From: Chitinophaga pinensis
Lineage (GTDB): Bacteria > Bacteroidota > Bacteroidia > Flavobacteriales_D > Crocinitomicaceae
Direction: 5' to 3'
DNA length: 23,281 nt
Assembly (NCBI GenBank): GCA_945870115.1
Contig: CAMBRH010000011.1
Coordinates: forward strand, 1-23,281
In this document: positions 7,413 to 15,430 of the stretch, in pieces
How the letters are laid out: each line of letters starts with the position of its first letter
How positions within the stretch are numbered: position 1 is the stretch's first letter
Translations under genes and position numbers: made by a program
Notes under the pieces: generated by a model
Told to the model about the DNA's origin: nothing
What the model saw: the letters and a program-made list of their open reading frames with translations, nothing else
Databases searched by the model: none

Positions 7413-9084
7413 AAAATTACTCGTCATATTTGCCGCTGTGATTGTCATTTTCACGCTCATTGTTTTGTATTTATTTCAAGACCCAGGAAGTACATCACTT
7501 TCGAATAAAGCTTTTGTTTCAACTGAATGGGAAGAAACATTTTCTGTGGAAGATAAAAATCCAAACGGAATTTTCCTTTTCAATGAATTATTAGAATTTC
7601 AAACAAAAAAAACCAGTACAATAATCGACCAAGAAATCGATTCATTGAGTTTACCAAAATACAATACCTCTTATTTTTTTATCGGTGATCAGTTTTTATT
7701 GAAAACCGAAGAATTTGATTCCATTTTAAATCGCGTTGAGAAAGGTTCAAATTTGTTTATTGCTTACAACACGCTTTCTGATAATATTCATTCATTTTTC
7801 TTCAATAAAGCAGAATTTGTTTGGGAATATTCAGATTTTATTGATGTGTATGTTGAAAATAAAAACCTTAGATTTTCTTCTGTATTTCAGTCAGACACAG
7901 TTTCTAGTGAATGGAATTTGTTTCCAAAAGACAATATAAAAAAGTATCATTTTGATACCGTAAATTCTGAAAGTTCAGTTCAAAATTTAAGTAATTTTCT
8001 GAATTTCAAACGCGGAAAAGGTCATATTTATTTGCACAGTAATCCAAAATTATTTTCAAATTATCAGTTGTTAAGCAAAAATGGATTCGATTATTCGCAA
8101 TTTGTTGCAGAGAAAATTCCTAAAAATCATCAAATAAAATGGTTAGAAATTGCACGTTATTCTGAAGAAGAATCCATGTACGATGAAGGAGAAGGTTCAG
8201 GTCAAAAAGATTCTAGTTTTTTAAAATTAATTTTTGATTCTAAAACCTTAACATTAGCCTTATTAATTTCTGTTTTGGGGATTATTTTATATTTGATTTT
8301 CAGAACAAAACGCTCTGAACCATTAATTCCATACATTCCGAAATCTGTAAATCATTCCCTGATTTTTGCCGATACAATAAAAGAAATTTATTACAGACAG
8401 CAAACGCCTTACAACATTTTACAAGTAATGCATAAGAATTTTGAAGTGGCTGTTAACAAGCAATTTTTTGTTGACATTTCAAAAGAAAACAACGAGTTGG
8501 GATTAAATGTTTTGCACGAAAAATCAGGAATTTCAAAGCAAAAAATTGGGGAATTAATTTCAAAATTAGCGACAAATGATCAAACGCTTGTCAATTTTCA
8601 ATATTTGGAAGAAGTTTCTAAATTGCAACAAGAATTTTACAAAGAATCAGGAATTATAAAAGCGAAAGTCAAGAAAAAGATTGATTCGAAAGCAAAAAAT
8701 ATTTCTCGTAAAATGTTTATACCATTGATATTAATTGTCCTTGGAATCGCTTTAATTTTAGCTTCATTTTATTTCTTGCATAAAAGTAGGGGTAGTGTAA
8801 TCGTGTTTTGGCCACTGGGAATTTTATTCCTAGGTTTAGGAATTCGCATGTTTTCACTTCCAATATTGAAATTTGAAAAAGAAACAATTACTTTTTACTT
8901 TATTTTTTCGGCTAAAAAGAGATTCAATTTTGAGGAAATTTCAGCCATTGATATCAAAAATAATATAACAGTTTTCACTATTTCAGAAACCCAAAAATTC
9001 ATTGTCAATCATGCTGATATCAGTATTTTTGATTTAAACAGATATGAACAGATAATAACAACTTTAAAAGAGCCAAAATTATGA
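7405..9084 (+). CDS. DUF4350 membrane protein fused to a PH-like domain
   Basis: The product has 559 residues. A membrane helix at 4-24 is followed by an extracytoplasmic DUF4350 region (about 35-275, with NPNGIFLFNELLEF and GKGHIYLHSNPKLFSNY), which in this family has a glutamine-amidotransferase-like fold without known catalysis. A second helix lies at 282-299, then a cytoplasmic helical part to about 415. Beyond the family's usual end there are two more membrane helices (438-457, 465-485) and about 70 residues of beta-rich sequence (LKFEKETITFYFIFSAKKRFNFEEISAIDI) that looks like a bacterial PH-like domain. That extension is unusual. The gene overlaps its neighbours by 8 nt and 4 nt, so it is co-translated with DUF4129 and MoxR. 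Confidence 0.8.
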   Translation: MPKKLLVIFAAVIVIFTLIVLYLFQDPGSTSLSNKAFVSTEWEETFSVEDKNPNGIFLFNELLEFQTKKTSTIIDQEIDSLSLPKYNTSYFFIGDQFLLKTEEFDSILNRVEKGSNLFIAYNTLSDNIHSFFFNKAEFVWEYSDFIDVYVENKNLRFSSVFQSDTVSSEWNLFPKDNIKKYHFDTVNSESSVQNLSNFLNFKRGKGHIYLHSNPKLFSNYQLLSKNGFDYSQFVAEKIPKNHQIKWLEIARYSEEESMYDEGEGSGQKDSSFLKLIFDSKTLTLALLISVLGIILYLIFRTKRSEPLIPYIPKSVNHSLIFADTIKEIYYRQQTPYNILQVMHKNFEVAVNKQFFVDISKENNELGLNVLHEKSGISKQKIGELISKLATNDQTLVNFQYLEEVSKLQQEFYKESGIIKAKVKKKIDSKAKNISRKMFIPLILIVLGIALILASFYFLHKSRGSVIVFWPLGILFLGLGIRMFSLPILKFEKETITFYFIFSAKKRFNFEEISAIDIKNNITVFTISETQKFIVNHADISIFDLNRYEQIITTLKEPKL

Positions 9085-10160
9085 CAGATTCAACACAAAA
9101 CGAAGAAAATCAAGCAGAAAACACACCACAAGAAAATCAAGGTGGTAGTTTTTCTAATGAAAATCCGCAGTTTGTTCCACAAACAAATTATGGTTTTGAA
9201 CGTTCAAACGCAGATTTAATTTGGGTTTCACAAAAAGTGAATCACGTGAGAATGGAATTGAGAAAATTCATCATTGGACAAGAACAAATGGTTGAATTAT
9301 TAATGACAGGAATTTTCTGCAACGGTCACGTGTTATTGGAGGGAGTTCCTGGAGTTGCAAAAACACTTTCTTCAAAAGTTCTAGCAAAGGCTTTGGCGAT
9401 TGATTTTTCTAGAATTCAATTTACGCCAGATTTAATGCCTTCGGACGTTCTTGGAACTTCTGTTTTTAACATGAAAGACACTTCTTTCTTCTTCAAAAAA
9501 GGACCAATTTTCAGTAATATTGTCTTGATTGACGAGATTAATCGTGCTCCAGCAAAAACACAAGCTGCACTTTTTGAAGTAATGGAAGAAAGGCAAATTA
9601 CCTATGATGGAACGCTTTATCCGATGGAATTTCCATTCTTGGTTGTAGCAACGATGAACCCGATAGAGCAGGAGGGAACGTACAGTTTACCTGAAGCACA
9701 ATTAGATCGATTTTTGTTTAAAATCAAGGTAAATCATCCAGATTTAAACCAAGAAACTGATATATTAAAACGATACAGAAATAATATTTCTACTCCAAGT
9801 TTGGATTCAATTCAAGCCGTTTTTACAGCTGATGAAATTAAAAAAATTCAAAATTTAATCGAAAAAATAATCATAGAAGATCATTTATTGACTTACATCG
9901 CTTCGATTACACACAAAACTAGAAATCACGGAAAAATTTATTTGGGTGGTTCCCCAAGAGCTTCTTTGTCGATGATGAAAGCTTCAAAGGCTTTGGCTGC
10001 AATTCGTGGAAGGGATTTTGTAACTCCAGAAGACATTCAATTTGTTGCACCACATGTCTTGAATCATAGAATTATCCTTACGCCAGAAGCAGAAATGGAA
10101 GGGACAACACCAGAAGAAGTGATTCAAGAGATTATCCAAACAATTGAAGTTCCTAGGTGA
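9081..10160 (+). CDS. MoxR-family AAA+ ATPase
   Basis: The 359-residue product is a complete MoxR AAA+ ATPase. Walker A is GVPGVAKT (88-95), Walker B is VLIDEINRAP (148-157), sensor 1 is ATMNP with Asn193, the arginine-finger segment is EAQLDRF (205-211) and the sensor 2 region is GGSPRAS. The first 40 or so residues are a Gln/Asn/Glu-rich, probably disordered extension not needed for the core. MoxR ATPases act as chaperones that remodel or load partner proteins, usually vWA-type proteins such as the DUF58 product next door. It overlaps the DUF4350 gene by 4 nt. A 98-nt gap with heptamer repeats separates it from the DUF58 gene, whereas such pairs are often abutting. Confidence 0.95.
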   Translation: MTDSTQNEENQAENTPQENQGGSFSNENPQFVPQTNYGFERSNADLIWVSQKVNHVRMELRKFIIGQEQMVELLMTGIFCNGHVLLEGVPGVAKTLSSKVLAKALAIDFSRIQFTPDLMPSDVLGTSVFNMKDTSFFFKKGPIFSNIVLIDEINRAPAKTQAALFEVMEERQITYDGTLYPMEFPFLVVATMNPIEQEGTYSLPEAQLDRFLFKIKVNHPDLNQETDILKRYRNNISTPSLDSIQAVFTADEIKKIQNLIEKIIIEDHLLTYIASITHKTRNHGKIYLGGSPRASLSMMKASKALAAIRGRDFVTPEDIQFVAPHVLNHRIILTPEAEMEGTTPEEVIQEIIQTIEVPR

Positions 10161-10165
10161 AGGTA

Positions 10166-10193
10166 GTTATGAGTTATGAATGATGAGTTATGA
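10166..10193. repeat. phased heptamer repeats (site C)
   Basis: Four contiguous heptamers lie 5 nt after the MoxR stop codon: GTTATGA, GTTATGA, ATGATGA, GTTATGA. Three copies are identical. The unit differs from the TAAGAC core of the other sites, but the phasing and the position after a stop codon are the same as at site B. The rest of the gap to 10258 shows no promoter or terminator I can support. Confidence 0.75.
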
Positions 10194-10258
10194 ATTATTG
10201 TAATCAAAAAAAGTCTATTCACATTATCATTTCTAAAAACTAAATTTAAAAACATAAT

Positions 10259-11590
10259 ATGAAATTTTTCCAATCCTTATATATTTCACGCTTATTTTTT
10301 GTACTTCTTTCAGTGGTTGTATTCTTATTTATTTGTGCATTTATTTGGTCTTGGTTTTACCAAATTGGAATCATCGCTTTCGTTTGTTTGTTTTCATTTT
10401 TGCTTTTGGATATTATTTTAACTTTTTCGATTAAAAACCCCCTGACTTTAAGCCGAGAAATGATTAAAATCCTAAATCTTGGTGACGAAAATAAAATTGA
10501 ATTATTCATTGAAAATAATACTAATCAGCCTTTAAACATCAATTTGTTTGAAGGATATCCTGTAGAAATGCAGATGAGAAATAAATCGAACTACATTTTT
10601 TTACTTTCAGGAGAAAAAAAGTCTGTTAAATACAATTTCATACCTAAAAAGAGAGGCGATTATTTTTTTGGAGATGTGTTGATTTTTATTTCATCCTTTT
10701 TGTTTTTATGCAAACGAAAAATCGATTACAAACTCGAACATAAAGTGGAAGTTTATCCTTCCATTTTGCAAATGAAAAAATATGAATTAAAGGTTTTTCA
10801 CAAGCAAACACTTTCTCAAGGAATCAAAAAAATTAGACGAATTGGACACAACAATGAGTTTGAACAAATTAAAAATTATGTTCAAGGTGATGACGTTAGA
10901 ACCGTAAATTGGAAAGCAACGAGTAAGAAAAGTGAGTTGATGGTAAATCAATACCAGGAAGAACGTTCGCAATCAATTTATGCGGTTATTGACAAAAGTA
11001 GAAATATGCAATCAGAATTTGAGAACATGACAATGCTCGATTATTCAGTAAACTCGGCATTGGTTTTTGCAAATATTGCACTAAAAAAAGGGGATAAAGC
11101 TGGTTTAATAACTTTTTCTGACAAAATAGGAACACAACTAAAAGCAGAAAGAAACGCAAGTCAATTACGAAAAATATTAAATTTATTGTACAACCAAAAA
11201 ACGCATTTCAAAGAATCAAGTTTTGAATTATTGTATGAATCAATTCACCAAACAGTAAAAACACGGTCACTTTTAATGCTTTACACCAATTTTGAAAGTG
11301 AATTTGCCATGCGTCGAGCTTTACCAACATTAAAAAGATTGAATCAAAAGCACGTTTTGGTATTGGTATTTTTTCAAAACAATGAGTTGGAAGAATTAGC
11401 TTACCAAGAAATTTCTTCTATTGAAAACATATATCAATCAGCAGTTGCAGAGAAATTAATTACTTCAAAAGTTAACATTGCCAAAGAATTGAAACAAAAT
11501 GGAATTCAAACTTTGCTAACAAGACCAGAAGATTTGAATATCACAACGATAAATAAATACTTGGAGTTAAAATCTAAAGGTGTGATTTAG
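10259..11590 (+). CDS. DUF58 (vWA-like) membrane protein
   Basis: The product has 443 residues. Two membrane helices at about 9-31 and 36-57 are followed by a beta-rich region (70-170). The DUF58 signature at about 195-235 is RRIGHNNEFEQIKNYVQGDD followed by VRTVNWKATSKKSELM, then a vWA-like domain. The metal-site motif, normally DxSxSM, reads DKSRNM at 245-250: Asp245 and Ser247 are kept and the second Ser is Asn249. DUF58 proteins are the usual partners of MoxR ATPases and are thought to work with them in envelope assembly or stress. The gene closes the operon. A 10-bp inverted repeat follows at 11597-11630, and a new promoter lies at 11651. Confidence 0.9.
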   Translation: MKFFQSLYISRLFFVLLSVVVFLFICAFIWSWFYQIGIIAFVCLFSFLLLDIILTFSIKNPLTLSREMIKILNLGDENKIELFIENNTNQPLNINLFEGYPVEMQMRNKSNYIFLLSGEKKSVKYNFIPKKRGDYFFGDVLIFISSFLFLCKRKIDYKLEHKVEVYPSILQMKKYELKVFHKQTLSQGIKKIRRIGHNNEFEQIKNYVQGDDVRTVNWKATSKKSELMVNQYQEERSQSIYAVIDKSRNMQSEFENMTMLDYSVNSALVFANIALKKGDKAGLITFSDKIGTQLKAERNASQLRKILNLLYNQKTHFKESSFELLYESIHQTVKTRSLLMLYTNFESEFAMRRALPTLKRLNQKHVLVLVFFQNNELEELAYQEISSIENIYQSAVAEKLITSKVNIAKELKQNGIQTLLTRPEDLNITTINKYLELKSKGVI

Positions 11591-11596
11591 GATATG

Positions 11597-11630
11597 AATC
11601 GTAACAATTTAAAAAGAATGTGTTATGATT
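11597..11630 (+). terminator. possible weak terminator or hairpin after the DUF58 gene
   Basis: AATCGTAACA at 11597-11606 can pair with TGTTATGATT at 11621-11630 (ten pairs, one G-U, 14-nt loop), starting 6 nt after the stop codon. No clean T run follows at once, so termination is uncertain. Confidence 0.3.
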
Positions 11631-11650
11631 TAGTTTATAGTATTTTTCCC

Positions 11651-11681
11651 TTTGAAATTTCAACTTTTAATACTATTTTTG
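11651..11681 (+). promoter_or_regulatory. consensus Bacteroidetes promoter of the LysE-type gene
   Basis: TTTG at 11651-11654, a 19-nt spacer, and TATTTTTG at 11674-11681 match the known TTTG/TAnnTTTG consensus at every defined base with the preferred spacing. Transcription should start near 11687, about 18 nt before the TTG start codon. Confidence 0.75.
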
Positions 11682-11704
11682 TAATTCACTATTAATAAAA
11701 AATC

Positions 11705-12352
11705 TTGGGAGAAATTATTTTTACTGCAATCGTAACAGGTTTTGTTTTAAGTATCATGATTGGTCCAGTTTTTTTTGTGCTTCTTGAAACTAGCATAAGA
11801 AAAGGGATTCGTGCTGCTTTATCATTCGATTTGGGTGTTTTAGTTGCTGACGTAATTTACATCCTTTTCGCTTATGCTTTCTATTCTGAAGTCTCATCTT
11901 TGACAAAAGGTGGCAATGAAAGTATCCTTAAATTAATTGGTGGTTCTTTTTTGATAATTTATGGTATTGTAACTTTTATAAAGACACCGAAGAATCATAT
12001 CGATAAAGATTTAGGAAGTATTACTCACACTACGAAAGATTACATCATGCTGTTCATTAAAGGTTTACTCTTGAATATCGCAAATCCCATGGTGATTTTT
12101 TACTGGTTTTCAGTAATGGCAATGGGCGCAAAAATTGAATCACAATTTTCTTTCACAATGCAAATGTTATTTTTTATTGGAATACTTTTAACCGTATTCT
12201 TCGGAATTGATGTCTTAAAAATTATCGGTGCAAAAAAACTAAGACCATTTATAAATAATAAAGTATTGAAATCTTTAAGTCACATTACTGGTTCAATTCT
12301 TTTTATTTTTGGTTTAGTTTTACTTTTTCAGGGAATACTTTCAAAAATGTAA
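11705..12352 (+). CDS. LysE-family transporter
   Basis: The 215-residue protein has six hydrophobic segments and the LysE/RhtB opening motif (GFVLSIMIGPVFFVLLETSI) followed by GIRAALSFDLGVLVADVIY, as in amino-acid and metabolite exporters of the inner membrane. The chosen start is TTG at 11705, because the residues from there (GEIIFTAIVTGF) fit the family N-terminus and no ATG is available upstream in frame. The consensus promoter just upstream supports this start. The substrate cannot be told from sequence. The MORN-repeat gene begins 61 nt downstream without an obvious terminator between. Confidence 0.85.
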   Translation: MGEIIFTAIVTGFVLSIMIGPVFFVLLETSIRKGIRAALSFDLGVLVADVIYILFAYAFYSEVSSLTKGGNESILKLIGGSFLIIYGIVTFIKTPKNHIDKDLGSITHTTKDYIMLFIKGLLLNIANPMVIFYWFSVMAMGAKIESQFSFTMQMLFFIGILLTVFFGIDVLKIIGAKKLRPFINNKVLKSLSHITGSILFIFGLVLLFQGILSKM

Positions 12353-12413
12353 CCAATTCGGTTTTTCCGACTTATTAAAGAAATCATTTCAACAATTATA
12401 TCTAAAATTTCAG

Positions 12414-14117
12414 ATGTTTAAAACACTTTTATTTCTATTTTTATTTTCTTCACTTACTTCTTTTTCTCAAGAAATTCTAAAAGAAAATTTAACAAAAAAA
12501 AAATCGTTTTTTTGGGATTACAATAAAATCAAATTGCAATCCATTGGTTCATACTACAAAGATCCTTTAGGTGAAACAACTTTAAAACACGGAAAATGGG
12601 AATATTTTGACGAAAAAGGGAATTCCTTAGAGATCAGAACTTATTATAAGGACAAGTTAAATGGTAAATTAACAATGCTTTATCCCAATGGAAAACCACG
12701 ATATGTTGGATTTTTTAAAAATGATTTACAAGATAGCAGTTACCAAGAATGGTTTGAAAATGGTAATTTAGCTATTGAAGCATTTTACAAGAACAACGAA
12801 CTTTTCGGTTTCAAAAAAACATATTATTTAGACGGAAGACAGCAAGCCTTGGAAGAACACATCGATTCTGTAAAATATTTGCAAGAATTTTGGTTACCGG
12901 ATTCACTTCACACACAGACAGTTAAAAAAGGAAATGGCGTAGCAACTTATTTTCATACTACCAGCGGAATCAAAGAATGGTACACGTATAAAAATGGCTT
13001 ACCAGATGGTGAATTTGTTGAAAGAAGTATTTATGGCTACGATTTATTAACAGGATTTTACAACGAAGGCAAGAAAACGGGAGAATGGAGAACCTATTAT
13101 TTTTCAGGAGACTTAGAAAAAATTAGTAATTATGAAAATGATAAACTGACAGGAAAATACCAATATTTTTATGATAAAAATCGCCTAAACGTGGAAGGTT
13201 TTTATAAAAATGGAGAAAAATACGGAGTTTGGACTTGGTACACAAACGAAGGGAATCGCGATATGTCAGGAACATTTAAAGATGACAAACAAGATGGAAA
13301 TTGGACTTTTTGGTTTCCTACCGGTGAAATTTCTTATACTGCACAATTTAAAGATGATAAAAAGCATGGTGTTTGGGATTATTTTTATAAAAATGGAGCC
13401 AAATTCAAAAAAGGTGAATTTTCTGAAAATGAAAAAAATGGCAAGTGGGAAACTTGGTATGAAAATGGAACATTACTCATGTCTGGAGATTATATCTACG
13501 GTAAAGAAGAAGGAGAATGGTTGAATTATTGGGACAATGGAAAACTTAAAAATAAATCTACTTTCAAAAAAGGACAGTTAAATGGAGAATGGTATTCCTA
13601 TTATCCGAATGGAAAAATGAAATTACTTGGCTATTATAAAAATGGAATGAAAACCAAATCCTGGGTAGATTTTTATGATAATGGAAGTCCTCAAACAGCG
13701 ACAACATATAAAATCATTAAGAAAAAATCCAAAATAAAATACGGTCCAATGAAAGGACATTTTGTTTATGAAAGTGTTAAAGAAGGAGCTTATGTCGCTT
13801 TTTCTGACAAAGATTTCAAAAAAACGGAAGAAGGTTCATACAAAGCTGGGGAGAAAAATGGAACTTGGACGGCTTATTTTCCAGGAGGAAAAATGCCTTA
13901 TTCAATTCAAAATTATAAGTTGGGAAAATTAGATGGAAAAATGAAAGAATACGACCGAAAAGGAATGATTATTTCAGAAATCGATTACAAAGATGGATTA
14001 AAACACGGAAAAATGAAACTTTACGACAAAAAAGGTAAAGTTATTTCAGAGAAAAAATTCGAATTCGGTTTACAAGTCGTTGAAGGAAAAAACGGAGGAT
14101 TTTCACCAGGAAAATAA
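12414..14117 (+). CDS. secreted MORN-variant repeat protein
   Basis: The 567-residue product has a signal peptide (residues 1-19, SLTSFSQ) and then about 18 tandem repeats of about 23 residues with the pattern G-x-W-x-x-Y-(Y/F)-x-x-G-x-(L/K)-x-x-x-x-x-(Y/F)-(K)-x-G. These are the MORN_2 repeats of the family often auto-named 'YwqK family antitoxin'. That label is misleading: there is no toxin gene here, and the protein is exported. The repeats form extended beta-hairpin arrays whose partner is unknown. The region around 425-455 (KIIKKKSKIKYGPMKGHF) interrupts the repeat pattern. The 3' neighbour starts 12 nt after the stop, so an operon with the next two genes is likely. Confidence 0.85.
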   Translation: MFKTLLFLFLFSSLTSFSQEILKENLTKKKSFFWDYNKIKLQSIGSYYKDPLGETTLKHGKWEYFDEKGNSLEIRTYYKDKLNGKLTMLYPNGKPRYVGFFKNDLQDSSYQEWFENGNLAIEAFYKNNELFGFKKTYYLDGRQQALEEHIDSVKYLQEFWLPDSLHTQTVKKGNGVATYFHTTSGIKEWYTYKNGLPDGEFVERSIYGYDLLTGFYNEGKKTGEWRTYYFSGDLEKISNYENDKLTGKYQYFYDKNRLNVEGFYKNGEKYGVWTWYTNEGNRDMSGTFKDDKQDGNWTFWFPTGEISYTAQFKDDKKHGVWDYFYKNGAKFKKGEFSENEKNGKWETWYENGTLLMSGDYIYGKEEGEWLNYWDNGKLKNKSTFKKGQLNGEWYSYYPNGKMKLLGYYKNGMKTKSWVDFYDNGSPQTATTYKIIKKKSKIKYGPMKGHFVYESVKEGAYVAFSDKDFKKTEEGSYKAGEKNGTWTAYFPGGKMPYSIQNYKLGKLDGKMKEYDRKGMIISEIDYKDGLKHGKMKLYDKKGKVISEKKFEFGLQVVEGKNGGFSPGK

Positions 14118-14129
14118 AATTTAAAGTCA

Positions 14130-14600
14130 ATGCCTAAATACAGATTTTTATCAGATGAAGAATTAAAACACCTTGAGGAAGAATTCAAGCAATTTTTGAT
14201 TGTAAATCATGTCTATAAAGAAGAATGGCAAAAAATAAATGAAAGTGATTCAAAAAAAGCACTTGAATTGGTTGGATTATTCAGCGATCAAGTTTTACAG
14301 CGAGTTTATGAAAAAATCACTTATTTAGAAAAGCGAACAAAAGATGCTTGTTTTTTGTTTAAATTTGGAGATGAGGTTTTGGATTTGCTAATTATTCAAA
14401 CCCAAAACAAGGAAATTGATTTAAGTGAAATCGAAGCAATTCACAGCAATTTAAAATCAAATTTCAACCAATTAGAATTTTATAAAAGTTCAAAAGCATA
14501 CTCAAAATCGAGGGAATTTGAAATTCATTTGACATTAGAACAAGGAGCAGAATTATCATCAAAAGAATTTTGGGATTTAATCCAACAAATAGTGCAGTAA
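14130..14600 (+). CDS. DUF6495-like protein
   Basis: This is a 156-residue soluble protein with no signal peptide or membrane segment. The N-terminus MPKYRFLSDEELKHLEEEF, then FLIVNHVYKEEWQKI and LVGLFSDQVLQRVYEKITYLEKR, is the pattern I associate with the Bacteroidetes-specific DUF6495 family, recalled from family memory rather than a search. It is mostly helical, with a predicted central strand (ACFLFKFGDEVLDLLIIQT). Function unknown. It lies 12 nt after the MORN-repeat gene and 16 nt before the Suppressor-of-Fused-domain gene. Confidence 0.65.
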   Translation: MPKYRFLSDEELKHLEEEFKQFLIVNHVYKEEWQKINESDSKKALELVGLFSDQVLQRVYEKITYLEKRTKDACFLFKFGDEVLDLLIIQTQNKEIDLSEIEAIHSNLKSNFNQLEFYKSSKAYSKSREFEIHLTLEQGAELSSKEFWDLIQQIVQ

Positions 14601-14616
14601 AAGAGAGCCAAAAATT

Positions 14617-15255
14617 ATGAATAAATTAAAAGAACAAATTTCAACCGTTTTTGGAGAAAAAAATGTTCGCACCATTCAAAAGGAATTTAGTTCTAATTTA
14701 GAACAAAAATCAGTTTCATTTATTCAAATTGACATTCAAAAACGCTCCCCGATAAAAGTCTTAATGACAAATGGTTTGAGCGATTATAAAATGCCCGTTT
14801 CAGAAAAATTTGCTGGTCGAGAGTTCAACGAATTATTTTTTTGTTTGCCAAGTTATTGGGATTTAGAAGATGAATCAAATAATAATATGTCTTGGGTTTT
14901 TGATATTTTAAATCGCTTAAAAAATCATGTTATAGATAAAGAAACCTGGTTTGGAGTTGGACACACAATACCTTTTGCGAATCCGATTCAAAATATTTCT
15001 GAAACAATGAAAGAGAAATATTTTTTCTTGACGGATCCTATTTTTTTGGAACAAGAATTAATGCCAATTGAAATTGACGGAAAAACAATCCATTTTTTAG
15101 CGATAATTCCAATTTTTGAAGATGAGTTTGATTATAAAATTGGAAAAGGAACTTACAAATTTCAAAAAAAATTATCCTACCACACCGTTACAGAATTATT
15201 GGACGATTACCGATCAACTGTTCTAAAAAGCAAATGGACTTTCAGAAGAAAGTAA
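14617..15255 (+). CDS. Suppressor-of-Fused (SUFU) domain protein
   Basis: The 212-residue cytosolic protein matches the bacterial SUFU domain: VLMTNGLSDYKMPV near 50-63, the FNELFFCLPSYWDL strand, WVFDILNRLKNHVI, the conserved turn GHTIPFANP, and LTDPIFLEQELMPIEI. In animals SUFU binds Gli factors. In bacteria the domain is common in small stand-alone proteins and in polymorphic-toxin immunity loci, where it is thought to bind a partner protein. No toxin gene is adjacent here, so an immunity role is not supported. It is probably co-transcribed with the DUF6495-like gene. Confidence 0.8.
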   Translation: MNKLKEQISTVFGEKNVRTIQKEFSSNLEQKSVSFIQIDIQKRSPIKVLMTNGLSDYKMPVSEKFAGREFNELFFCLPSYWDLEDESNNNMSWVFDILNRLKNHVIDKETWFGVGHTIPFANPIQNISETMKEKYFFLTDPIFLEQELMPIEIDGKTIHFLAIIPIFEDEFDYKIGKGTYKFQKKLSYHTVTELLDDYRSTVLKSKWTFRRK

Positions 15256-15278
15256 TTAAAGACAAAATGTAATTTCTT

Positions 15279-15350
15279 CAGTCTTAAAACTCTTATATCT
15301 ACATGAATTTGAGTCTTAATATACTGATATCTTATTGTCTTAATATCTAT
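15279..15350. repeat. phased octamer repeats (site D)
   Basis: CAGTCTTA at 15279-15286 and AACTCTTA at 15288-15295 are followed by five contiguous octamers at 15311-15350: GAGTCTTA, ATATACTG, ATATCTTA, TTGTCTTA, ATATCTAT. All are in the GTCTTA orientation, upstream of the LemA start codon. A single TAAAGAC lies just after the preceding stop codon. Confidence 0.7.
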
Positions 15351-15384
15351 TTTGAGACATTCTGTCATATTTTTCAACTCGGCA

Positions 15385-15414
15385 TTTGTTTTGATGAAAT
15401 AATTTGTATATTTA
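15385..15414 (+). promoter_or_regulatory. likely promoter of the LemA-TPM operon
   Basis: TTTG at 15385-15388, an 18-nt spacer and TATATTTA at 15407-15414 fit the Bacteroidetes consensus except for the last base of the -7 element (A for G). It lies 16 nt before the chosen LemA start codon. Confidence 0.5.
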
Positions 15415-15430
15415 TAAAAAATTTAAAAAA

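Noticed and set aside
13210..13524. 104-codon frame within the MORN-repeat gene
   Set aside because: It is an alternate-frame shadow of periodic repeats, without its own start context.
12414..14117. 'YwqK antitoxin' role for the MORN-repeat protein
   Set aside because: The protein has a signal peptide and no toxin gene beside it; the name is a database carry-over for MORN-variant repeats.
15404..15430. Upstream TTG start for LemA
   Set aside because: It would place nine extra residues over the -7 element of the likely promoter and spoil the export signal; the ATG at 15431 fits better.
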